Source: Pomphorhynchus laevis
Lineage: Eukaryota > Acanthocephala > Palaeacanthocephala > Echinorhynchida > Pomphorhynchidae
Reading direction: 5' to 3'
Assembly (NCBI GenBank): GCA_012934845.2
Contig: WNNJ02001520.1
Location: forward strand, 1 to 64,000
DNA length: 64,000 bases
The position numbers and the translations under genes are program-made. The notes below the pieces were generated by a model, which ran no database searches, was not told the origin of the DNA, and was given only the letters and a program-made list of their open reading frames with translations. This document shows, piece after piece, positions 10,414-22,400 of the stretch (position 1 is its first letter; each line of letters starts with the position of its first letter).

Positions 10414-13400
10414 CTGAAAACAATAAAAAAACTAAGTAAATAGTCAATATTAAATAAAATTGACAAAAACAGTTTACTGCAATAAAAAACCAAATACTGT
10501 TTGCTGTAAAGTCAAAAATTTTAATTAAATAACTAAATCGAGATACTTATAATCAAGAAAGTTTTAAACTTTCTTGATTATAACTACAAATAATTAAAAA
10601 AGGTTTCGGCTAAAACGTCAATAAATCTGTATTGCTAATTGTTGAGTCAATTTGATTACTTTTAAATTTATATATAAATATATAAATATAAATATATAAA
10701 AATATATATGGCAACATATACAATTATGAAACTGAAGCTTATTAGCTCCCGGAGCACAGTTTAACACAATCTGATTTTTGATTATATATATAATATCAAA
10801 AATTAGATTGTGTTAAACTGTGCTCCGGGAGCTAATAAGCTTCAGTTTCATAATTGTATATGTTGCCATATATATGTATATATATAATTTTATATCTGAC
10901 TGTATTAAGTCAGATATAAAATTATAATATCTGACTGTATATTAAGTCAGATACTTAATATCTGACTGTATTAAGTCAGATATTAAGTTTGAGTTTGAAC
11001 TTTGAGTTCAAACTTAAAGTTCAAACTCTGAGTTTGAACTTTCTTGGCTGTTAAATTTACTACTTACAATTTGACAAAGAAAGTATCGAAACGTTAATTT
11101 GATTTTTTATCTGCCCTAAGCTTGTTTTCTTTGAACAAAAACAGTATATATAGTCCGTTTGAAATAATTTGCAGGAGAGCATCTCGGACAAGGCAGTTTC
11201 TGGAGATCACGATGGAAGGTTTCATATGCTGTGTGAAATCTGATAATCCTAGATTCGTAACCTAGCAGTTAAGAGCTCAAGCAAGTACGGAGATTGACAG
11301 CTCGAATCTCAGGCTGTCAAAATTTGACTACCAACTCTTCTCCTTCTCAAAATTTGACTACCAACTCTTCTCCTTTTCAAAATTTAACTTAAAATTTTGA
11401 GTCAAATTTTGAAAAGGAGAAGAGTTGGTAATTAGCCTTCTGATGAGCCCGGGCTAGCTACCAATATGTGGCAGAAAACGGGCGAATCTAAAACGGCTGG
11501 GACAATGGTGCCGTTAGTAGTTATGGTGTATGGAATTGGAAGTCATTAAGAAAATGTTTTGTAGCTGGTTTTCATTGCGAAAGTCAGCTAGCAACAATTC
11601 AATAGATATATAAGCATCCATCACGGTATTACCTGTCTCGATTTCAATCAATCTTTATGATCTCATACTAAAACTATATATACCTAATTACTTGTGGTAA
11701 AAACTATTATTTAATAAGTTAATCGGAAAATATAAGCTGAAAAGTGAAAGCTATATATATTATTTAAAACGATTTATATAATAATTCCCTGCTAAAATAA
11801 CCTTTACTAAATAAACCAGATTTATATTTAACTTTAAATTATTTTATATTATAAAATAATTTAAAGATTAATTTTTTTTATATTATATTATAAAACATGT
11901 GTATTTTGGATTAAAAAACAAAGTCTTCTTATGAGAATTGTGATGTGCTGCTAATTTCCGATACATTTCAAAAATTCGAAATATTATTAAGATGAAACAC
12001 GATACAAAACAAAACATCGTCATGAATAAAAACTTAATCATGAACAAATTGTACGTTTTGTTTCTAATGTTGCTAGCGAAATATAAAAATAAATTAGTGT
12101 TTATTGATCCTGATCCAATATTCCGAATTTAATAAAGACCACCATAAGTTATTTTTAGTATTAAATTTAATTCAATCTAAAAACACAAATCCAGTTTAAT
12201 TATTTTATTATAAGTTCAATCTAAATATTTTCCAATCAATTGATGTCATATGAACAGTACCTGTATCAAGAGCTGTGTCCATTCTTGATAAGCCTGTTGG
12301 TAGCTATCTAGTTCACGACACCATTGTTTGTACATTTCAATATAATGTTTATCAGTAATGCAGCCATTGCGATCGGATATTCTTGTAGCTAAAAGCAAAA
12401 TTACTACAAAGTTACAGCTTAATTTTCAATGATAATAAATTCATGGTTATCTCCTTATTCTCCTTTAAAGCCATGTTAGTTACAACAACAGGAAATTATG
12501 TAGACCAGCAATTCCCAATCAGAGTATATATGTAATTCAAGAAGAGTGCACGAGTCAGCACATGGCGAAACTTGTGCTATTTATGGAAACTACGACGAAG
12601 TTTAAAAAAGAACATGCGTTTTGAATATTATTAGAGTTTATCTACAAGTCTTCGGAGGTCCATTGCCGATAAGATGAATTTCAACAACTGACTCTAAGTG
12701 AAGAACAATATCGCGCAAAGTTATCAACAATATAGAATAAATAATTTATAAATTAATGTATTTTAATAATATTGTCGTTAGGTGACCGTCTATATATCTC
12801 CATCTACATTCAGCAGTGATGATAAGTATAACCAACTGATCAATCGTAATAACAATGGAACGGCAGTAATTCTGGTTGCCCGTGTCAACTACATTTGGTG
12901 TTTAAGACAATGAAATATGAGAAACCCGCTAAATATATTAAACTTGAATTGATTCTTTCGCAAATAAAGTGTATGGAGATTACGCACGGAAAAGTGTAAC
13001 TTGACAGAAATGGATTGTGTGTCAGGTATGTAACTTGCAGCAATGCAGCATCATGTGTATTGTGATAACAATGTGGTTAGGTGATCGTCTATCGGATCCA
13101 TCTCTATCTAGTAGTGATAATAGTTACTTCTTCCTAGTGAGTCGTAAAATGACCAAACGGCAAGCATTGGGATTACTCGTTCATAATGGATTTAGCATCT
13201 ACCACAATGAAATTTAAAGTATTCATTAAAATTATTTGACTTTGATTGATACACATATTAAATATTAAACAAATTCTAATAACATTATCCTTATCTCCCA
13301 AAGATAATTTATTAGAAAGGTAAATCAGTATTAGTTTATACTGCTTTATTAGGTAAATCAGTAATTTGGTATACCAAAGAAAGATAAAACAGTATTAGTT

Positions 13401-16400
13401 TATATAACATGCTCCATTGTATAGAAGGATCTTTTGAATTTGATTCACTTAAAAAATATTAGTCATTAATATTACTTCCGCAGACTATAAAATCATCATC
13501 TACATAACGGAACCAATCAACTACAAAAGAGAAATCCTTCACACATGTTATTTTCTAAATACATCAAATATATCTCTGCTAATATTTGTGCACTTGGATT
13601 ACTAATGGCTAGTCCATTAATCTGGCTTCACATATCAGATGCAAATGAAAAGTTTAATCTTTTCTTAATAGTTGATACTGATCCATTATTGATAAATAAT
13701 TATTGAAGCTGGATCAAAGGAAGGACGAAATAATAATTGTAATCATTGTAATTTTCTGGAAATGCTAACAGTACTTAGCGAAATATCAAAAATAATTTCG
13801 TCCTTCCTTTAATCCAGCTCTAATAATTATTTAGTTTAATCTTCGTTACATCATATTAACAAATTAGTTCAATCTTCTTTATCAAGAGTTTAATCTACAT
13901 GACTGTTAGTAACGAAAATATTATTAGTGATATCAATAGTAGCTAACAATAGAATATATGTAAATAAAGAGTTAGCATCTGCAGTGAAAATTTTAATGTG
14001 TTTAAAATGTCTATTTTTAATTAAGTTAGAGAAGTGAGGGCCATATTTAGTACCAATAATGCGATTCATAATTTTGATAATTTCATTAACTCTAATCATA
14101 GAGCAAAAAAAGAGGATCGAAACTGCAACGACGGTTATTTTGATATCAAAAAAATTATTAAATAATGACTCAGTTGTTGCTAAATCAGATAAAGGTAGTA
14201 AATTAGTTGTAATGGACAATGATGAGTATATATCATTGGGTAAAGACTTTCCACTATATTAAATAGTGTAAAATTTATAAAACTGATTAAGGATCCTACT
14301 ATTAATCGTCAAAATTAGGTTAATAAATTTCTCAATACATTATGATCTGACAAAAAATAAAGGATAATTATAAAATGACATACATTGCAAAGAATAAAAA
14401 GGCCCGGTTTCTTATATTTATTACCTAAAATTCATAAATATACTCACTGAGCACGTTCTATTGTTGCATCATACTCTACGTTTTTAATTACAATTTCACA
14501 ATTTCGTTTATTTAATATTATTTTTCTACTAATTTTCATCTATCCTTTAAAATTCTTGTATTTGCTTCATTTTCTTTGTTTTTGTTATGCATTACTAATA
14601 TATTGGAATTTTCCTTAATAATGATATTTTTGTTATATTTTTAATTTGTTTTTTTTATCTATATTCCTTGTTACAAATTCTGAGTATTTTGTATAAATGA
14701 CAAAATTGATGTTTTTGTCTTTAAAATAAACTGTTTATAATTTTCCTTAAGATGATAGCAGAAACTATTGTCATCTATATAAAAGATTTTAAGTAAAAAA
14801 CATTAGAGTAAGCTATCATATAGTAGATGGATCAGCCTGAAGATCTATCTACTGCCTGCGAACTGGCTTCCTCTAAAGTCAGCAATCAGGAGAACATGAT
14901 ACTGTAAAGTAATAACGGCATTTGGAATGTCGATATAAACGTTCGTTTCTTCTTGATTTGATGAATACCCGTAATAAAGTAAGCTATCATTTAGTAGATG
15001 GATCAGCCTGAAGATCTATCTACTGCCTGCGAACTGGCTTCCTCTAAAGTCAGCAATCAGGAGAACATGATACTGTAAAGTAATAAAACGGCATTTGGAA
15101 TGTCGATATAAACGTTCGTTTCTTCTTGATTTGATGAATACCCGTAATAAAGTAAGCTATCATTTAGTAGATGGATCAGCCTGAAGATCTATCTACTGCC
15201 TGCGAACTGGCTTCCTCTAAAGTCAGCAATCAGGAGAACATGATACTGTAAAGTAATAAACGGCATTTGGAATGTCGATATAAACGTTCGTTTCTTCTTG
15301 ATTTGATGAATACCCGTAATAAAGTAAGCTATCATATAGTAGATGGATCAGCCTGAAGATCTATCTACTGCCTGGCTTCCTCTAAAGTCAGCAATCAGGA
15401 GAACATGATACTGTAAAGATATAAAACGGCATTTGGAATGTCGATATAAACGTTCGTTTCTTCTTAATTTGATGAATACCCGTAATTGATTTGTACTTTT
15501 TCTGTAATATCGGAATAAATATAAATTATAAAATATAAATCATTAGCCCTTTGTTCGTTTTAAGCATTATAGAATCAATCACAAATGTTTATCAAATGTC
15601 TTTATTTTTGTGGTTGTATGTTTCACTTTTAACGCGATTAAGCCTCACACTTAAAGATTTATATCAATCGCTTTCAGCTAGAACATTTCATGAGCTGCAG
15701 TTGAACATTTGCTAACATTTTCAAATTTGCTGATCTGTAAAATTCTTACCTAACGAAATGTTACTATTCGAGACTGCATATCGCTTAACGATCTCATCGT
15801 GTATATGACAGGTGTATACGCCATCAATAATACTAGAAACTGCAGGATTGTTCACAGGAATTATTAAATCTTAATTAGAAATAGACCTTTAAATTAGCGT
15901 TTTTAAAAGACATTTAATATAGCAGCAAATAATTTAATATATTTAATAAAAAATTAAATCGACAGGTTGTTATGCCAGTGTATATAATTAGATATGTGTT
16001 TACCTAGAGGAAGTAATAAATTGATAAATTGCTTTTTTATTTCTTTAAAATCTACGTTTCTATCTTATTTTCTCTGTAACGTTGTCAGCTTCAGTTGATT
16101 TTATGCATCTGCGTGTAGGTTATTAAGAAACTAACTTAGGGAACACCCAGTCCGTCCTATTTATTGCACTTTGCGTTCTTTATATTCTCCTAAATAAATA
16201 TCTTTTGTTGTACAATTGCTATTCCCGTTGATATGTATTGTAATCGCGTTTTGGTACTCTTTTGTAACTTTCGGTTGTTCGTAAACACTTGCAAGCTTTG
16301 CATCTGGGAAGTTTACATTTTATACACTTATTTATTTCTTATTGATTGAATTTATTATTTTAGATCGTACAAGATACGGTCGTATTGCATTGCTCGACCT

Positions 16401-19400
16401 GAAATATACATATAGATCTTTTCTTCAATAGAGAATTTTAGGCATATGTTTAGTCCAATGTGGCATGTTATTACCATATAACTTCCATTGCTTAATTTAG
16501 TTTTTGCTGATAACCCGGTAGATCGTGGTGACTTCCTAAAATTGCTAATCTGAGTGCATATCATACGATCTTTTCAACTTTACTAAAGATCATTAATTTT
16601 ATTAGATCATTTTCAAAACTGTACATTCAACTGCAGATAAGTCGAATGCGAAGGGACTCGTTGAATATTACAACACGTTTTATGTGTTGTAATATATTCC
16701 ATGCATATATTACTATATTGTATTTGATTTCTTGTGTTGGCTAGTAAATAAACTTTTATCTTGATAAGAGACTATTATGCCGAGGAAATTTACAGTGTTG
16801 CCATAGTCATCTGTAAATGTAAATTTTAATGAGCCAAATAAATTTAGGTCTTTAAGTAGTTGCTTAAGAAAATTTTCTTCGTGTTCTTAGATTATGATTA
16901 TATCATCTAGATGTCTTGTCTACATTTTTGACTGTAACATTTTTGATGCTAATAATGTTATCTCATAGTCATCCATATAGATATTTGCAGACGTAGGTGC
17001 GAATAGTGTTCCCATCCTTGTGACCTCATTCTGGCTAAGTCATTTTATATGAATACATTGTTCTCTAGTATAAGCGAGGATGATTCTGATAAATTATATT
17101 TTCTCGTCTTTTCAATCAAATTTCCAAAGAAATTGTTCTACAGCAGATATACTAACTGTATGTGCGATGTTGGTATAAAGAGATGTGACGTCTACCTTTG
17201 TCCGTAATGCCCACGGATATTAATAGAAATTTTTAATGATAAATATTCTATATATATCATAAATCTAATTCAAATTGGAGCTAGATAGTAATATTTAAAT
17301 TCATTTGGTGTTAATAAATTGGCAGGTAATGTTGAACTAATCATGTTCCTCATAATGTTTCATCGATAATAATTTCTTGTAATTGGTTGGCAGTTTCATC
17401 ATGGTAAAGTTTGAAATCCAAAAACAGGAAGACACGTTAAAAAATGAGATGCACTAAATTTACAAAGACTACATAACACAAAAGCTACGACATAGGATGC
17501 GCCAATCAACAAATCTGCACAACAAAGTTGGAATAATTTGCAGCTCAGGTGATTTAAAATGTATATGTTCTATTGTCAGCGATAATAATTTTTAATAATA
17601 AACAGTTAAAACTATTCAATATAGGATTTTACTACTATTGCCTAATAGACAAGAAATAAAATATAATAAAAAATCACCCGCATATGTGTGCAAATTAAAT
17701 CAAATCAAAACATGATCAAAAATTTACACAAATAGTGATTTAAATTTTTTATAGAAACTTACAAGCGTGTATTTGATTTATTGTCTGAGACCGTCTATCG
17801 TTTTCATTACATTTATCGCCTTTATTTACTTGGCTGAAAAATAAAATATGGTAAAAGATTTATATGGTAAAAGCTTTATCAAATAGTTAATTATAAATAA
17901 CACAATAGCATACCAAAAGCAATTTTGCAAGTTATGGCTTATCACACCTTATTAAATAGTCGATAATTTAGATATTCAATATTCAATATTAAATAGTCGA
18001 TAATAAAATCAAGCAGAAAATAGTAAAATATATAAATCAACACAATAATATAAAGAATAAATTTAAACTCTTAAGTGGCAAATTTTATGGATGGATAATA
18101 AATAATATACTTTGTATTAGAATAAGATACTAGATAGTTTTATCAGAGGAAATACATCATTAGCATGTATTTGGCCCCGCTGCTATGTTGAGTCGAGGAA
18201 CAGGGGCCGAAACCTGATAACATAGCAGCTCCTCATGATGACCTCTCATCCTTATTCTGATACAACGTCTGTTATTTTTAGTCAATTCATAACAATTGAC
18301 TTTGATTTTAAATTTCAATTTTTTATTTTAACTTGATATAAATTATAAAAAAAAACAATATTTGTTTTATTATTTAATTATTTTTGATTTAGCATTATTA
18401 TGTTTTGTTTATTTTATAATTATATTAAATACGTAGATTCAGTTAGCTGATTTGATTTATACTAACGAGTAAGTTATATCTTAGTAAAATCTGAAAGGCA
18501 AATTCAAAGAAGATAATATAGGCTCTGATGTAATTTATAATATAAATGTGATAAGTCCAGAACCGTAAATGTGAAATTTATAAATCTGTCGTGGAAATAC
18601 AAAAAACGAACCTTTTTGGCGATTTGATAGAGGAACAGTAGCCACGTCGCCTTATTGCTTGATGTTTACTAGAATGACTTTCTTTACTTGTTACCCATTG
18701 GCAAAATGGATCTGATTCGCAGGTCAGACAAGTCATGTATATTTCGCAGTTAGAAATTGATAATTGAAATATAGTGTTTACTCCACCGACGTACAGAAAA
18801 GACTCCTGTTTTGTTTGAGGATCATAGAAATAAAAGCAGTTATAATATTGACTTGAACAAATAATATTTTATGCAATTTGTGTTGCAAAAATTGGTGAAG
18901 CACGTAAAGTGCTTATGTCAAATTATGGTAATAACTAAGATCAGCTTCAAAAATTGAATGGCATATAATGCTTTCAATAAAAGAAAACAAATAACGAGGG
19001 AACTTAGACTTTTAATAAATAAAAATCTTTAATGAAAGTCCCTGAAAGTGCTCTATTCAAACCTGAATAGAAGTCCCTGAAAGTGTTCTATTGAAAGTGT
19101 TCTACGAACGAAATTACTCCTTTTCAAAAATGTTTATATATTAGAATCTTCACAAATATAATTTCAAATCGGTTAAAATGAAATTCATATCTTTGAGATA
19201 AGTGATATCAGAGAGGTTAAGCCCGGATTGCGGAATAAAAAGTATATGCTTACTTTAATATGTATTTTCTATTATAGTTTCTATTTAGATATTGATATTT
19301 TATGAAACATATATTGATACATTTCATCTTTATTAGTTAGCCTGAAAGTGTTCTATTGAAAGTGTTCTACGAACGAAATTACTCCTTTTCAAAAATGTTT

Positions 19401-22400
19401 ATATATTAGAATCTTCACAAATATAATTTCAAATCGGTTAAAATGAAATTCATATCTTTGAGATAAGTGATATCAGAGAGGTTAAGCCCGGATTGCGGAA
19501 TAAAAAGTATATGCTTACTTTAATATGTATTTTCTATTATAGTTTCTATTTAGATATTGATATTTTATGAAACATATATTGATACATTTCATCTTTATTA
19601 GTTAGGATTAAGATAATGTGACGTTTATAAAAAATGATTTACAAGAACAAAGAATCATTTAAGTTTACCAGAGTTCTGATACTAAAAACTTTCTATAATT
19701 TAGATTCTTTAAAACACAGATTTTTATTAACAGATTAATAGAGATTCTGTATTTTTGGTTTTCCTACTTCTCTACATTTTTTATTTTTAGTTATAGATTG
19801 TCCTGATGAGGGTCACAAAGAATAAATTTACAATCCCTGCTTATTGTGTGGTCAAATTAATAAGATAATATACCCCAATTAATATTCAAAATAATAAGAT
19901 AATATAGCAGTACAATTAATATTACCATTTCGATAAACCAATTATCAATTTTGCTCTCAAAGTCAGTTAATAATTTTATAATAAACTAAATATAGGTTCT
20001 ATGATTTTAATGTAGAAAAGTTAACAGCTTTTGATTTTATAATATTTCTTCTTTCGAGTATTTATTAGATGTTGTATTAAATAGTGAACATTTTTAAAAT
20101 ACTAATTTCTTACTAGATTATCCTCTGTGTCCAAAGAAACATTGCACGCTAACTTATTTTTCTAGTCATGAGAATTTTTCATTATATTGGCCTTAATTGT
20201 TATTGCTAATGGTTTTACAATATACGACACTTAAACCTGATTCCAACCCACAATTAAATTATCAACAGTTGCATTTTATATTTAAAATATTTAACTAATT
20301 CTTAATTAAATCTAAATTTCAATATTTTTGAATATTTGTTCGAAAAATCGATTGAAACTGTAGTCAGGAGCCAAAACAGGCTACGATTGATTTTAAATCC
20401 ATGTGTGCTGCTAAATAACTGGACTTCGATCATCAGCTCCATCAGTCTAATGTATCACTCCGAGACGATCCTAACCACCCAGCAGTCATCGTCAGTCGGA
20501 TAAAGTGGTTAGGGTACGTTTCGACTGCTTTTGTGATAACTATAAAGACACCAGCAATTCCTCACGATGCTATACGAAGCTCAGGTGCAGAAGCGTTTTT
20601 ACTGGCTTGTTGCGTGTGTGGACCTTCTAGTTATTCTTTATATAAGGCACAAATGCGTATCCGTTGATTACGAGGACACTGAATTTCTCACAGGATTCCT
20701 GAAGGAATGCGTCATTTATAAATTGTTATTGCGAAAAATCGCTTGAAACTGTGGTCCAGGAGCCAAAGCTGGCTACGATTGATTTTTAATCCAATTTGCT
20801 GCTAAATAACTGGACTTCGATCATCAGCTCCATCAGTCTAATGTATCACTCCGAGACGATCCTAACCAACCAGCAGTCATCGTCAGTCGGATGAAGTGGT
20901 TAGGGTACGTTTCGACTGCTTTTGTGATAACTATAAAGACACCAGCAATTCTTCACGATGCTATACGAAGCTCAGGTGCAGAAGCGTTTTTACTGGCTTG
21001 TTGCGTGTGTGGACCTTCTAGTTATTCTTTATATAAGGCACAAATGCGTATCCGTTGATTACGAGGACACTGAATTTCTCACAGGATTCCTGAAGGAATG
21101 CGTCATTTTATAAATTGTTATTGCGAAAAATCGCTTGAAACTGTGGTCCAGGAGCCAAAGCTGGCTACGATTGATTTTTAATCCATATTTGCTGCTAAAT
21201 AACTGGACTTCGATGATCATAACTAATGCGTCATAGTTTCGTATGTGGTCAGGAGAAGATCGATTGAAATCGGGATAATTTGCTGGTAAATATCCTTCTG
21301 ATGGATATATATAGTTTCTTATTTATCGATTCGATCCTTTAATGAATGCTTATTTATCTATTGAATTTACTAGGTCACACAAGATGACTTTCGCATCGAA
21401 AACCAGCTACAGAATCCTTCCTTCATGATATCCAATTCCATACACCATGACTACAAACGGCATGACTGTCACATTCGTTTTCATTTCGCCCGCCTTTTGT
21501 CACATATTAGTAGCCCCGCGTTCGTCAGAATGCTGACTACAAACTCTTTACCTTTGGAAATTTGATCCATCCAGGATTCGACCTGTCGCTCTTCGTACTT
21601 GGCTTGCGCTCTTGACTGCTAGGCTACGAATCCAGAATTATCAGATTTCACACAGTATATGAAACCTTCCATCATGATCTCCAGAAACTGCATTGTCCGA
21701 GATGCTCTCTGGCATGCTTATCATAGATTGTTTCGTATGGGATCCCTAGGATCGATTGAAATTGGGACTGGTGATTCTTTGATGGTAGCTTATTTATCTA
21801 TTGAACAGTTGCTAGGTCACACAACGTGACTTTGGCATAAAAACCAGATCATTTCTTCATTAGGAAGGGTGTGTGGAATTGGATATCAAGAAGGAAGGAT
21901 TCTGTATATATATGTATAAAAGTGATGCTTTTGTTAAGTTTTGAATTGTAAGGTATTGTAGCATTGTTTAACTGACGAAGACAGAAAAAGTTGAAACGTT
22001 TTAAAAATAGTGCTCAGTTGTTTGGATTTTGTCTTTTTGGTGATTTTTGAGAACATTGATTTTATATATAAGTATCGCTCTATGGCAGATCCCATCGAAA
22101 ACCGATCAAGCTTTCCTCCTATATATACTTTAATGAAGTGTAGAAAACAGGCAATGACACTTATAATTTATTTAAACGTTTCGTGTTTTATAGGGACTTC
22201 GTCAGTATATTGTAAGTACTTAATGATCAAGAATATTTAAGCTAGTAATGTATATTGTAAGTAGTTACTGATCAAGAATATTTAAGAAATATATAGCTAT
22301 TGATCAAGATATCGTTTAGTTTCCGTGATTTATTTCGAATAAATAAAGAAAAATTGAATTGCGTAAATGTCTTTTCAAATTCATGTAAATATAGCGTTTC

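Larger units (their letters stand above)
20340..21235 (-). repeat. satellite family A, 2.3 tandem units of about 391 bp
   Basis: Units start at GCGAAAAATCGCTTGAAACTG (20,340, 20,733, 21,124). Each full unit contains, on the minus strand, a permuted hammerhead motif and, on the plus strand, an ATG frame starting MLYEAQVQKRFYWLVAC that is frameshifted after the membrane segment. The third unit is truncated before the ribozyme. An inverted relative lies at 50,060-50,860. Confidence 0.9.

Noticed and set aside
13890-14219. Minus-strand 109-residue ORF
   Set aside because: It overlaps in antisense a plus-strand PLE RT motif (KSDKGSKLVVMDND) and is its shadow.
14807-15486. Hammerhead in the 172-bp tandem repeat (CTGAAGA)
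   Set aside because: No GAAA strand or cleavage strand with complementary stems on either strand.
14807-15486. CRISPR array
   Set aside because: Units are contiguous near-identical satellites without spacers, in a eukaryotic context.
18145-18246. HDV-like double pseudoknot in PLE tails
   Set aside because: The order of GGCCCC and GCTGCTATG with their partners looks HDV-like, but there is no P3 hairpin or catalytic C context. Hammerhead core strands explain the rest of the conservation.
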